Positions 50,993 to 60,145 are shown, numbered from the stretch's first letter. The stretch: 64,000 nucleotides of DNA from Pseudomonas sp. TTU2014-080ASC (GCF_001446935.1 NZ_LKKK01000015.1:62001-126000), one strand, 5' to 3'. A program made the numbers and translations. Notes: generated from the letters alone by a model not told the origin.

Positions 50993-51957
50993 ACACACTG
51001 AGCGTGCTGCTTCCCGTTTACAACGCAGCACCCTATTTGAGCGAAGCCATCGAGTCGTTGCTGGGACAAACCCGGCAAGCCGACCAGATCGTCATTATCA
51101 ATGACGGCTCAACCGACCATTCCCTTGAGGTCATCGAACAGTACCGCAGGGGCGAAAGCAGGATACAGCTGATCTCGCAGGATAATTCCGGCGTGTCCTC
51201 AGCCCGTAATATCGGCCTGAGCCATTGTGAAGGTGACTATGTCGCCCTGATGGATGCGGACGACATCTGCCAGCCAAACCGTTTCGAAGTTCAGCTAGAA
51301 GCCATGGACCGCAAGTCTCTGGACCTGTGCGGCAGCTGGATCAGAACATTCGGCAGCAAGGTCAGGGATGTCAGATACCCCACTTCAGATACCGAGTTGA
51401 AGTACAACTACCTGTTTCTCGGCAGAACCATTGCCAATCCTGCGGCCATGATCAAGCGCAGCATCATTGGCGACTTGCGTTACAACGAACGCCTGATCTT
51501 CGCGGAAGACTTCGGCTTTTTCTTCTCGCTCCTGCTGGCCAACCCGACGTTACGTATGGGCAACATTCCGCAGTTTCTGTTGAACTACCGCACCCATTCA
51601 GCACAAGCCTCACAGCGTCACGCTGAGAAGAACCAAGAGTGCCTGAAGCTGCTGTTTATCGAGAAGTTTAATGAGGCCGGACTAGCCGTCACCGAACAAC
51701 AGTTCGAAACGCACTACCGCATCTGGAAGAGCTACCAAGCCGTCTCCCATGAGCAGTTGGCTGCGTACCTGCCACTGATGCGAGAACTGATTGGCTGGAT
51801 TGAACAGGCTCCAGACGCGCAAGCCATCGCCAATACGTACTGGAACCGGCTGCACAAGCAACATGCAGCTCTGGGCAAAGACACAGCGCAACTGATCCGA
51901 AGCTATTCGGGGGAACCCCAATCCTTACTGCAGCGGCTGTTCCGACGTTTTACCTAA
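50989..51957 (+). CDS. Family 2 glycosyltransferase
   Basis: A 322-residue GT-A enzyme. It has the nucleotide-sugar motifs SVLLPVYNAAPYLSEAIESLL, IINDGSTD and ALMDADDICQP (the DxD), then AEDFGFFFSLLL in the acceptor region. No membrane helix is visible. Its product is unknown, but context makes it a core-oligosaccharide or O-antigen transferase. It is translationally coupled to the preceding kinase-fold gene. The last 33 bases overlap the 3' end of waaL on the other strand. As I recall it, P. aeruginosa has no gene here between PA4998 and waaL. Confidence 0.85.
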   Translation: MNTLSVLLPVYNAAPYLSEAIESLLGQTRQADQIVIINDGSTDHSLEVIEQYRRGESRIQLISQDNSGVSSARNIGLSHCEGDYVALMDADDICQPNRFEVQLEAMDRKSLDLCGSWIRTFGSKVRDVRYPTSDTELKYNYLFLGRTIANPAAMIKRSIIGDLRYNERLIFAEDFGFFFSLLLANPTLRMGNIPQFLLNYRTHSAQASQRHAEKNQECLKLLFIEKFNEAGLAVTEQQFETHYRIWKSYQAVSHEQLAAYLPLMRELIGWIEQAPDAQAIANTYWNRLHKQHAALGKDTAQLIRSYSGEPQSLLQRLFRRFT

Positions 51958-53109
51958 GCGCCACAACACCAGCGCAAGCCCCAGAGGAATCCAGGTGATA
52001 AACCAGATATCCCGGGGCTTATCCCACACGTAAAAACCGTCTGAAAGAAACGCCACCGAGGCAAACACCCACACGGCCATCACCACTGAGCCTAGCTTCA
52101 GACGCCGGAACTGCCAGGCTGTCAGGGCCACACAGCCCCACATCAGACACCACAGCACAAAGCCCACCGCACCGACCTGAATCAGAATATTCAGGAACAG
52201 GTTATGCGGATGGTCAAACTCAGCCCCCAACGACTGCACCGACAGCAAATAGTGCTCGCCCAAGCCAAGGCCCAGCCACTTGTTGCCGCTCAAATACAAC
52301 TGCAGGCCCTGCTCGAACAATTCGGGGCGATAAGACATGCCGCGCTGGGTCAGCACATCTGGCGCAAACAGGTAGGACACCACAACCGCCAGGACACTTA
52401 AGGCGGCCATGACTCGATAGAACGGCTCACGCCGCCACAACGGCGTCAGACAGATTGACACCAGCATCGCCAGCCAGATGCCTTTGCTCTGGGCAAACAG
52501 TAAATAAGCGGCAAAACCGCAAATCACCAACAACCAGCCGCATTGCGCCAATCGCCGTTGCGGCATCAGGTTATAGAACATCAGCATAAAGACGCCGAAT
52601 ACCTGAGCAGCCAGAATCGAGTGATCCAGCTGGCCACCGGCGGCAATCCGAAAACTCCAGGGCATTCCCTGCACCAGGTAGGTATTCACCCAGGCATAGC
52701 TGGCAACCACCCCCATCAACGCAGCGGCCCCGGCTAAAAGCCTGAGCCAGACGCGCTCAGGTAACCCACCCAGCAGCATGAATGTCCACAGCGACAACGC
52801 GATCAGTAGTAGGTATTTAGCTCTGCGCAGCTCATCGCCAGCGGAGGACCAGGTAGCGCTCAGCGCAGACCACAGTAGAAAACCCAAGGCTGCGTACAAC
52901 ATGACACAGCCCGAAAAATGCCCTGCTTCTTTGCGGTAACGCCAGAGTAAAACCAGCCCCGGCCCCCACAGAAAAACGCCAACGATCTGGTGATACAGCT
53001 TGTTCGACGGCAACAGCATCCCCAGCAATAAGCAGAGGATGCCGGGAATCAGAAGCTGTCGCGCCTGCACTGACTCAAGAAAATTAGGCACTCTTGACCG
53101 TAACCCCAT
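51925..53109 (-). CDS. waaL: O-antigen ligase WaaL
   Basis: WaaL joins undecaprenyl-linked O-antigen to lipid A-core at the periplasmic face. The 394-residue protein is almost wholly membrane-embedded, with roughly ten to twelve helices, and a large periplasmic loop carrying FDHPHNLFLNILIQVG, which holds the conserved histidine of the Wzy_C/WaaL family. Start is uncertain: ATG at 53109 or GTG at 53091, the latter overlapping the stop of the upstream glycosyltransferase as GTGCCTAA. Family ligases are about 400 residues long. It is the last gene of its operon. Confidence 0.88.
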   Translation of the reverse strand: MGLRSRVPNFLESVQARQLLIPGILCLLLGMLLPSNKLYHQIVGVFLWGPGLVLLWRYRKEAGHFSGCVMLYAALGFLLWSALSATWSSAGDELRRAKYLLLIALSLWTFMLLGGLPERVWLRLLAGAAALMGVVASYAWVNTYLVQGMPWSFRIAAGGQLDHSILAAQVFGVFMLMFYNLMPQRRLAQCGWLLVICGFAAYLLFAQSKGIWLAMLVSICLTPLWRREPFYRVMAALSVLAVVVSYLFAPDVLTQRGMSYRPELFEQGLQLYLSGNKWLGLGLGEHYLLSVQSLGAEFDHPHNLFLNILIQVGAVGFVLWCLMWGCVALTAWQFRRLKLGSVVMAVWVFASVAFLSDGFYVWDKPRDIWFITWIPLGLALVLWRLGKTSEQPLQ

Positions 53110-54217
53110 CCAAGAGCGCCATGTAGGCACGGCGGAAGTCCTCGATCGCATGCGCGCTACGCAGGTACGCATAGGCACGCTCGCCCTCAGCCACCCTCGA
53201 CGCTTCATCCAGTCCCATCAGCTCACCCAGCTTCTGCGCCAGAGCATCGACATCACGCACCGGAAAAATACGTCCGCCGCAGTCCTCAAGAATCGGCCGC
53301 AAACTGTCAATATCTGAGCCCAGTACCGGCAGGCGGGCGCTCATGCCTTCCAGCAAAGCCAAGGGCAGCCCCTCACTGAGCGACGGCATCACAAACGCAT
53401 TAAAGGCCCGCACGTACTGTAGGGCATCATGCTTGGCCCCCAACAGCACAACACGGTCCTGTATACCCAGCTCGGCAATCAGGCCTTCAAGCTCTGCACG
53501 GGAGCGCCCTTCCCCGATGATGGCCAGCAGCGCCTGCGGGTTAAGGTCCTTGATACGGGCAAAGGCCCTGACCAGATCAACATGCCCTTTAACCGGCACC
53601 AGCCGTCCGATCGTGCCAAACACAAAGGCACCAGCAGGCAGGCCCAGCAACTCGCGGGACTTCTCCCGGCTGTGCTGCAGTTTTTCTGCCCGATCAATAT
53701 CGATGGCGTTGTTGATCTGGATGGTGTTGCCTGAGTTAAACCCGGCACCGCAGCCAATCAGATAATCACGTACTGCGCGCGATACCCCGACAATTCGCCA
53801 GTTTTCGCGTAACAGGCGACGCGACTCCCAGCGCCGGTAAGCCCGATCGAAGTCACCAATGCCATGTTGAACGCCAATGCACAGTGGGATCTGCAGAATC
53901 CGGTTAAGGATCATCAGCATGTTCATGGGTTTGAAGCGATGGGCAATCACCACATCAAAACGCTCAGCACGAATCAGCCGGCACAATTTCAGCAGTGCGC
54001 GCAGACGTAAGCCTTTGAGATCGCTCTGGCTGAACTCCAGGTAAACCGAGCGCGATGCGCGGCTGACTGGCTCACCTTCTGCAGGTTTACCCCGCAAAAA
54101 TAGCGTGGTGACCTCAAAACGGTCTTCGGGCAATCCCGCAATCACCTGTTCGGCAAGGTCAGACGCGTTGACGTTGTAGCGATTCTGCATCTGCAGAACT
54201 TTGATTTTCCGGCTCAT
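53084..54217 (-). CDS. Family 4 glycosyltransferase (LPS core or surface sugar)
   Basis: A 377-residue GT-B enzyme. Visible features are an N-terminal acceptor domain (VLQMQNRYNVNASDLAEQVIAGL, DVVIAHRFKPMNML) and a C-terminal GT4 donor domain with FGTIGRLVPVKGH, LLAIIGEGRSRAELEG and the EX7E motif in PSLSEGLPLALLEGMSA. It may correspond to Ssg (PA5001), a surface-sugar transferase required for normal LPS in P. aeruginosa, but I am not sure enough to name it. Its ATGA start overlaps the stop of the upstream GT2 gene by four bases. The 3' end overlaps waaL. Confidence 0.82.
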   Translation of the reverse strand: MSRKIKVLQMQNRYNVNASDLAEQVIAGLPEDRFEVTTLFLRGKPAEGEPVSRASRSVYLEFSQSDLKGLRLRALLKLCRLIRAERFDVVIAHRFKPMNMLMILNRILQIPLCIGVQHGIGDFDRAYRRWESRRLLRENWRIVGVSRAVRDYLIGCGAGFNSGNTIQINNAIDIDRAEKLQHSREKSRELLGLPAGAFVFGTIGRLVPVKGHVDLVRAFARIKDLNPQALLAIIGEGRSRAELEGLIAELGIQDRVVLLGAKHDALQYVRAFNAFVMPSLSEGLPLALLEGMSARLPVLGSDIDSLRPILEDCGGRIFPVRDVDALAQKLGELMGLDEASRVAEGERAYAYLRSAHAIEDFRRAYMALLDGVTVKSA

Positions 54218-55143
54218 ACAGCCAGGCCCAGCCACAGGCGAACAGCTTTTCGCATATACGATCCTTTGAACACCACTCGCCAGTCACAACGGCAAGCTTG
54301 TCGAAAAAACTCTTTTGCAGCCTCAGCATCCCCTGCCAGATATGCACTGCGAAACAGAGACAAACTGCGCTGCACGTAAAACTCAGACTTAAGCACATGG
54401 AATTGCGGGTCCAGGCGACGCGACGAAAAAACCTCATCAACCAACGCTAAACCGCCAGCTTTGGCGTGAGAAAACTGGTGCCTCAAGCTGTCATCGTGCT
54501 TGTGCACCAACACCAGAGGCCGAGCGATCACAGAGCAGGGATATCCGGCCACCGCCTGGGCGAATACAGGAATGTCCTCTGCACTACGAAACTGCTCTGG
54601 ATAATCGCCCCGTTCAAAAATCTCGCGGTGCATCACACAGGCACCATTGGAGAGTGCAAGACGTTTATCTAAGAGATAAGCACGCAGGCGCTTCATCGGA
54701 TCATCTGGCAGCACTTCAGGCAGGTGCTCACGGCGTTTGCCGTCGGGCGAAACGCCAATATGACCGCCAATTACCAAACGCGATTGAGGATGTGCAAGCA
54801 GGTGCTCATCTATTGCCTGCAGTGCACCTGGGGACAACTCATCATCTGCGTCCAGGAACAGCAGATACTCACCCTGAGCCTCGCGTATACCTAAGTTGCG
54901 AGCCGAGGAGGCACCGCCGTTAGGCTTGCGCAGCGCACGAAAACGCCCGGGATTGCGCTCCAGCAGTTGATCCAGCACTGCAGAGGTCGAATCAGTCGAT
55001 CCGTCATCAACCACAAGCAGCTCGGCGTGGCCCAACGGCTCAATCTGAGCCAAAACAGATTCCACCGCACGCGGCAAAACGGCCGCATAGTTATAGGCGG
55101 GAATCACGACCGAAAGCCTTATACCTGAGCTGTTAGCAGTCAT
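54214..55143 (-). CDS. Family 2 glycosyltransferase (core rhamnosyltransferase-like)
   Basis: A 309-residue GT-A enzyme: SVVIPAYNYAAVLPRAVESVLAQ, LLVVDDGSTD, NGGASSARNLGIREAQGEYLLFLDADDELSP (DxD), then SAEDIPVFAQAV. The position next to waaL and a GT4 gene is that of WapR (PA5000), the alpha-1,3-rhamnosyltransferase whose product WaaL uses, so it could be WapR. The evidence is positional and I leave it unnamed. ATG chosen ten bases after GAGAG; a TTG three codons upstream is possible. It heads the GT2-GT4-waaL chain. Confidence 0.82.
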   Translation of the reverse strand: MTANSSGIRLSVVIPAYNYAAVLPRAVESVLAQIEPLGHAELLVVDDGSTDSTSAVLDQLLERNPGRFRALRKPNGGASSARNLGIREAQGEYLLFLDADDELSPGALQAIDEHLLAHPQSRLVIGGHIGVSPDGKRREHLPEVLPDDPMKRLRAYLLDKRLALSNGACVMHREIFERGDYPEQFRSAEDIPVFAQAVAGYPCSVIARPLVLVHKHDDSLRHQFSHAKAGGLALVDEVFSSRRLDPQFHVLKSEFYVQRSLSLFRSAYLAGDAEAAKEFFRQACRCDWRVVFKGSYMRKAVRLWLGLAV

Positions 55144-55453
55144 ATCAATCAAACTCTCACCTTACTCAGAATGGCCAACTGTCTGAAGGTCCAAAGCCCG
55201 CTCTCAATACTGAGAGCGAGACGCCTAGCGCTTGCAATGGTCCGAGGGACCTGTGCAGACACACCATCCTTTTTATGTCTCGACACGGTCGCGGCAAAAA
55301 CACCTTAGGTTTGGGAGTTCATCAGAACCTAACTGCTTAAACCTGCATCCCGATTCAGCACAGCCTGACACTGTGGCAGTTGAAACGTCAGAGATGTGCT
55401 CCAACGCTTGCCAGAGCACTCCCCCTTTAGATGTTCAACTGTCCGCGTGCTGA
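55144..55453. other. 310-base gap between the carbamoyltransferase and the GT2-GT4-waaL chain
   Basis: I see no convincing gene here. A 7-bp hairpin GCTCTCA/TGAGAGC stands at 55200-55217. Since the next minus-strand gene begins at 55143, this stretch should hold a promoter and 5' leader for the GT2-GT4-waaL chain. TTGCCG-N16-TAAAAA near 55268-55295 (minus) is a weak candidate. No JUMPstart/ops-type GGCGGTAG is present. Confidence 0.5.
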
Positions 55454-57184
55454 CTACTCTTTAACCACCAAAATGTCTTCCATGATCAGATATTGCAGGT
55501 CTGAACCGTAGAACATGTTCAGCGCATCGGTAGGAGAACAGATCATCGGCTCACCACGACGGTTCAGCGAGGTGTTCAGCGAAACCCCGTTGCCAGTCAG
55601 TTTCTCAAGCTCAACCATCATGTCGTAATAACGTGGGTTGTACTCACGCTTGAGCACTTGCGCGCGCGAAGTCCCGTCCTCATGCACAACTTCAGGCACA
55701 CGGGTTTTCCACTCTTCATTAACCTCGAAGGTGAAGGTCATGAACGGGCTTGGGTGATCGACCTTGAGCATTTGTGGGCCAACGGTATCCAGCATGGACG
55801 GGCAGAAAGGTCTCCAGCGTTCGCGGAACTTAATCTGCTCGTTGATGCGATCAGCCACGCCCGGCACGCTCGGGCAACCGATGATGGAACGGCCGCCCAA
55901 CGCACGCGGACCAAACTCCATACGGCCCTGGAACCAAGCCACCGGATTACCTTCCGCCATGATTTTGGCAATGCGCTGAGGCATGTCATCAATCTTCTGC
56001 CAGTTCGGCTTGTTCGGATGACGGGCGCAGGCTGCGATCACATCTTCGTTGCTGTAAGACGGGCCGAGGTAAACGTGCTCCATCTTCTCCACAGGCACGC
56101 CGCGCTGGTGCGAAACATACGCAGCCGCGCCGACCGCCGTACCGGCATCGCCGGACGCAGGCTGGACAAACAGCTCTTTAACTTCGTCGCGGGCGATAAT
56201 CTTCTGGTTCAGCTTAACGTTCAGCGCACAGCCACCGGCGAAAGCAATTTTGCCGGTCTGCTTGATGATGTCACCCAGGTAGTAATCCATCATTTCCAGC
56301 GCCAGCTTCTCGAACAGCGCTTGCATGCTGGCGGCGTAGTGAATGTACGGATCATCGGCGATATCGCCTTCACGCTTCGGCCCCAACCACTCGATCAGCT
56401 TGGGTGAGAAGTAGAAACCTTTGCCCTTCTCTTTGTAGCGGCGCAGGCCGATGACGTTGGCGTAGTCGGTGTTGATCACCAACTCACCGTTTTCAAACTT
56501 GGCCAGGCGCGAGAAATCGTATTTGCTGGCATCACCGTACGGTGCCATGCCCATGACTTTGAACTCGCCATCGAGCATTTCGAAACCGAGGAACTCGGTG
56601 ATTGCACCGTACAGACCGCCCAGTGAGTCCGGATCGTAAAACTCTTTGATCTTATGAATCTTGCCGTTCTCGCCATAGCCAAAGAAGGTCGTGGCGTACT
56701 CGCCCTTACCGTCGATGCCCATGATCGCGGTTTTCTCAGTGAAACCGGAGCAGTGATAGGCGCTGGAGGCGTGGGCCAGGTGGTGCTCGACCGGCTCGAT
56801 TTTGATCTTCTTGGTGTCAAAACCAAGCTGCTCCAGGCACCAGACAATCTTCTTGCGGTAGCGCTTGTAGCGGCGGTTGCCCATCAGGATCGCATCAAGA
56901 GCGCGATCAGGCGCGTACCAGTAGCGCTTGGCGTAGTGCCAGCGAGCTTTGCCAAACAGGCTGATGGGCGCAAACGGGATCGCTACCACATCAACATCCG
57001 ACGGTTTGATACCAGCCTGTTCCAGACAGAACTTGGCCGACTCATACGGCATGCGGTTCTTCGCATGCTTATCGCGCACAAAACGCTCTTCTTCTGCTGC
57101 GGCAATCAGTTTTCCGTCGATATACAGCGCGGCGGAAGGGTCATGGCTGAGCGCGCCGGAAAGGCCGAGAATCGTCAATGCCAC
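55454..57184 (-). CDS. wapO: LPS core O-carbamoyltransferase (NodU/CmcH family)
   Basis: A 576-residue carbamoyltransferase that probably adds a carbamoyl group from carbamoyl phosphate to heptose in the inner core, as reported for P. aeruginosa PA5005. The Kae1-like N-terminal domain shows the VEHHLAHASSAY metal-binding segment and GIDGKGEYATT, plus FAGGCALNVKLNQ. The C-terminal YrdC-like part has WFQGRMEFGPRALGGRSI and FCPSMLD. GTG start (ALTILGLSGALSHDPSAA follows) with GAGG eight bases upstream. It is 14 bases downstream of the tandem kinase gene, so it belongs to that operon. The symbol is from memory. Confidence 0.88.
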   Translation of the reverse strand: MALTILGLSGALSHDPSAALYIDGKLIAAAEEERFVRDKHAKNRMPYESAKFCLEQAGIKPSDVDVVAIPFAPISLFGKARWHYAKRYWYAPDRALDAILMGNRRYKRYRKKIVWCLEQLGFDTKKIKIEPVEHHLAHASSAYHCSGFTEKTAIMGIDGKGEYATTFFGYGENGKIHKIKEFYDPDSLGGLYGAITEFLGFEMLDGEFKVMGMAPYGDASKYDFSRLAKFENGELVINTDYANVIGLRRYKEKGKGFYFSPKLIEWLGPKREGDIADDPYIHYAASMQALFEKLALEMMDYYLGDIIKQTGKIAFAGGCALNVKLNQKIIARDEVKELFVQPASGDAGTAVGAAAYVSHQRGVPVEKMEHVYLGPSYSNEDVIAACARHPNKPNWQKIDDMPQRIAKIMAEGNPVAWFQGRMEFGPRALGGRSIIGCPSVPGVADRINEQIKFRERWRPFCPSMLDTVGPQMLKVDHPSPFMTFTFEVNEEWKTRVPEVVHEDGTSRAQVLKREYNPRYYDMMVELEKLTGNGVSLNTSLNRRGEPMICSPTDALNMFYGSDLQYLIMEDILVVKE

Positions 57185-57198
57185 AGATCTAACCTCTT

Positions 57199-58671
57199 TT
57201 AAACAGGCTCACCGGCCACAGGTGCCAGCGGTAAACGTTGATCAAGCAACTGATACAAGGCCGAATCAGCCGGCCAGTTGCGCAGAAAACGCGCGCGGTC
57301 ACGGGCGTATGCCCTAGCAAAACCGCTCGCACTTTGATGATGTTGCATGGCATCCAAGTCAATCAGCGACCAACGCGCCAATCGCTCGTCCCAGAACAGA
57401 TTGCGCCCTTTGAAATCACCATGGCTGATTCGCTCTCTGAGCAAAGCGGCAAACAGGTGATCCAGCGCTACCAGCTCTGCCTCCGGGGGTAACTCCCCGC
57501 CATCATTGTCGGCATAGGGCTGAAAACGGTCGATTATATCCTGCCCATAGCAATAATCGGTAATCAGGTAGGCACGCGAGCGCAACCAGAACCAACGGCG
57601 CTCAACCACAGCCAATTGGCGAGGCGTCGCAATACCCAACAGCTCCAGGCGATGGCCTTCAACCCAGCTGTGCCAGGCCCGGCTGGGTCGCCAAAAGCGC
57701 TTGAGCCAGTGCAGTACGCCTTTGATGTTGTAGCGCTTGATGATCAGGTCGCGGCCCTGCAGCTGGACTCTGGAAACCGTTGCCGAAGCACCAGCCTTGT
57801 ACACCTGGCCTTGCTCGGTAAAGACATCAAGATTGTTCAGCAGCGACTGCAAAGCCTGCTCTTCCTCACGCACGACCACTTGCAGTCCGAAGGCGCTGAC
57901 TTTTGCAGCGAACAAGCTGCAATCACGGCCAATTTTGCGCAGATAGTCACGTAAACGCCATTTACGGACTTTTTCCGTTTCTTTCAGCAGCGCTTCAAGC
58001 GGCAAAGCATGCTCACCGTTCGCCAGCAGATAGTGAACCGACAGCTCTTCAACAAACGGCGTCAGCTCAACCGGCAACTGGGCGAAAAACACGCCCAAAT
58101 TGCTCAGCACCTTGTCTCTGGACAACGGCTTACCCGGTTCCTGCGCCTCAACTCCGCCACCATCGATGATGTACAGCTGGCCGTTGTGTCGCATCAGGTT
58201 GTCCAGGTGCAAGTCGGACTGCCACAAGCCTTTGCTGTGCATGTTCGCAATGGCAGCCAGCGCCTCACCCAGCACAGTCTGTTGAGCATCGCTGAGCAGC
58301 GGCTCGCCTTCCACCGCATGCCAGGCATCCCACAGGCTTTCGGCACCGTCAAGATACTCAAACAGCAGCCAGCCGCCCTCACCTTCACGCAGACCGTCCG
58401 CCAGCAACAGCGGCGTGGTCAGTTGCTGCTCAGCGAGCAAACGTGCCCCCTGCAGCTCGCGCTGAAAGTGGCGGGCGGCCTTGCTGCCCACCAGCAGTTT
58501 GGCCAACACCGGACGCCCACGCCACAGCGCCTGCCCTACATAGCGCTGCCCCGGCAGCACACGCAGCCAGCGCTGGACAGTCAATTGCGCCGGGCCTGCG
58601 GCATCCGCCAGTTCCAGTTGCAAAGGCAGTTCAGGGGTACGACCAGCAGCAGCCAGATCGGCCAATTTCAT
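57199..58671 (-). CDS. Tandem LPS-kinase-fold protein (PA5006-like)
   Basis: A 490-residue protein with two kinase folds in tandem. The first (about 30-235) has QSDLHLDNLMRHNGQLYIIDGG, with D153, N158 and metal-binding D170. The second (about 290-490) has ISHGDFKGRNLFWD and WSLIDLDAM, with H417, D419 and the later aspartates. KGRNLF matches WaaP-family enzymes that phosphorylate core heptose. Both halves keep the catalytic aspartate. It starts by TGATG overlap with the InaA-like gene. PA5006 in P. aeruginosa (wapQ, as I recall) is the counterpart. Activity unproven. Confidence 0.85.
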   Translation of the reverse strand: MKLADLAAAGRTPELPLQLELADAAGPAQLTVQRWLRVLPGQRYVGQALWRGRPVLAKLLVGSKAARHFQRELQGARLLAEQQLTTPLLLADGLREGEGGWLLFEYLDGAESLWDAWHAVEGEPLLSDAQQTVLGEALAAIANMHSKGLWQSDLHLDNLMRHNGQLYIIDGGGVEAQEPGKPLSRDKVLSNLGVFFAQLPVELTPFVEELSVHYLLANGEHALPLEALLKETEKVRKWRLRDYLRKIGRDCSLFAAKVSAFGLQVVVREEEQALQSLLNNLDVFTEQGQVYKAGASATVSRVQLQGRDLIIKRYNIKGVLHWLKRFWRPSRAWHSWVEGHRLELLGIATPRQLAVVERRWFWLRSRAYLITDYCYGQDIIDRFQPYADNDGGELPPEAELVALDHLFAALLRERISHGDFKGRNLFWDERLARWSLIDLDAMQHHQSASGFARAYARDRARFLRNWPADSALYQLLDQRLPLAPVAGEPV

Positions 58672-59414
58672 CAGCGGCCCTCCTTATTTCGGCGGCGAGC
58701 GGTCAAACGACTCAGCCACGGGCTTAACTCTGCCGGGTCGCTCAGGTAGGCGTCCAGAAAATGCCTCAGATCAGCCTCATCCCACACACTTGCACGCCGC
58801 ACCAGCGGCTCAATGTCTTTGATCCGATCACGGCGACCCAGCAACAGCGGACGGGTCTTCTCAAGATCGATCAGGCATGCCTCGAAGCGATCGCCCTGTG
58901 GACGCAGGAAAATATGCTTGGGATAGAAACAGCCATGCATTTGCCCGGCCTGATGCAGCTGACGAGCCAAGTCACCGCAGGCAGCGAGAATTGCGATCCG
59001 GCGAGCGTCATCCAGCTCACGCCACTCAGGCAGGTAAGAATAAAGATCCTGCCAGTCATCCAACGCTCGGGTCAGCAACACCGCGCGCTGCTCTCCGGGC
59101 ACCCGGCGCTGGGCGAAAAACACCGCCTCAAGGGCCGGAATTCCCAGTTCGGCGTAGCGCTGAATATTGCGAAACTCACGGGCAAACGTCGGCTCGCCCA
59201 GTGGATGCAGCAGCGTACGGGTCAGGTGGTTGCTTTGCCGCTTGAGGTAATACACCGCCTCGCCCAAATCCAGGCGATACACACTGCTCCAGCCACCGCG
59301 TTCGGTGTTGGGTTCATCCACCGCTTCCAGCTTGAGTGCCCACAGCGCATCAAAGTCGTTCAGACCATGGCGCTGCAAGATCGCCTGGTCAGCGGCGGCC
59401 ACAAAATCACTCAT
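58671..59414 (-). CDS. InaA-type LPS-kinase-fold protein, catalytic Asp replaced by Cys
   Basis: A 247-residue protein of the InaA/WaaP kinase superfamily. The N-lobe has WSSVYRLDLGEAVYYLKRQ with the ATP lysine. The catalytic loop reads MHGCFYPKHIFL: compared with NHRDCYICHFML of WaaP nearby, the aspartate is C162. The metal-binding aspartate stays (LIDLEKTR, D183). It may be a pseudokinase or use another base. It overlaps both neighbours, by four bases at the start and one at the end. Counterpart: PA5007. Confidence 0.82.
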   Translation of the reverse strand: MSDFVAAADQAILQRHGLNDFDALWALKLEAVDEPNTERGGWSSVYRLDLGEAVYYLKRQSNHLTRTLLHPLGEPTFAREFRNIQRYAELGIPALEAVFFAQRRVPGEQRAVLLTRALDDWQDLYSYLPEWRELDDARRIAILAACGDLARQLHQAGQMHGCFYPKHIFLRPQGDRFEACLIDLEKTRPLLLGRRDRIKDIEPLVRRASVWDEADLRHFLDAYLSDPAELSPWLSRLTARRRNKEGR

Positions 59415-60145
59415 TCCCTGCCCTCAAAGAATCCAACAATGCGGCGGATTTGTTTTTTCTGCCCGGCACTCAGGCGCTTGCTCTGGCTGTACTGCAGATA
59501 GAAACGCAAACGCTGGGTGCGGCTCAGCTGGTACTTGGCCACCTTATCCAGACAGGCCAGATCCTTAATGATCCGGTATTGCAGGAAGGGTCCCCACCAG
59601 AATGCGCCGGTCGGGCAGTCAATCAGGAACAGCTCAGCCCGATCATTGACCAGCAAATTTCGCCACTTCAGATCGTTGTGAGCGAAGTTCTGATCATGCA
59701 AAGTCCGGGTCGCCTGGGCCAATTGCAAGCTGACAGTCTGCACCCAGGCCGGATCGTTCAGGCGCGAGTCCTGGTTCGCCACCATCTGCGCCAGATCCTG
59801 GGTATTAATCAGCTCACGGGTAATCAACGCACCGCGCAGAAATGACCCGAAGCGCCGCTCCAGGCCGTAGGCCACAATCGGTGCCGTTGGAATACCCCAT
59901 TTGATGAAGTTCTTCAGGTTCTGCCATTCAGCCTTAACCCGCGGGCGGCCGACATACCGGCGCAGGCCCTTACCGCCCCCCCAGTAACGCTTGACGTAAT
60001 AACGCACCCCAGCACGCTCAAGCAGGATCACCTCGGATAACGGGTCCGAGGTCAACCGCTCCCCCTGCAAAGCAAAAACAGCATCGAGACTGCCAAACTC
60101 TTGCTGCAAACTGGCGTATTCAGGCTCAAGCCGCCAATTCGACAT
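59411..60145 (-). CDS. wapP: LPS heptose kinase-like protein WapP
   Basis: A 244-residue kinase-fold protein in the place of P. aeruginosa WapP (PA5008), thought to phosphorylate inner-core heptose. RYYVKRYWGGGKGLRRY gives the ATP lysine, and FAHNDLKWRNLLV the catalytic loop (H156, D158, K160, N163), with D176 in FLIDCPTG. All catalytic residues are present. ATG with GTGGAG seven bases upstream; a 24-codon extension is unlikely. A terminator lies between waaP and this gene, so it likely has its own promoter within about 100 bases upstream. Confidence 0.87.
   Translation of the reverse strand: MSNWRLEPEYASLQQEFGSLDAVFALQGERLTSDPLSEVILLERAGVRYYVKRYWGGGKGLRRYVGRPRVKAEWQNLKNFIKWGIPTAPIVAYGLERRFGSFLRGALITRELINTQDLAQMVANQDSRLNDPAWVQTVSLQLAQATRTLHDQNFAHNDLKWRNLLVNDRAELFLIDCPTGAFWWGPFLQYRIIKDLACLDKVAKYQLSRTQRLRFYLQYSQSKRLSAGQKKQIRRIVGFFEGRE

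Noticed and set aside
55232..55453. A 73-codon plus-strand frame in the 310-base gap
   Set aside because: It has no ribosome-binding site, no recognisable motif, and composition unlike its neighbours. I treat the gap as non-coding.
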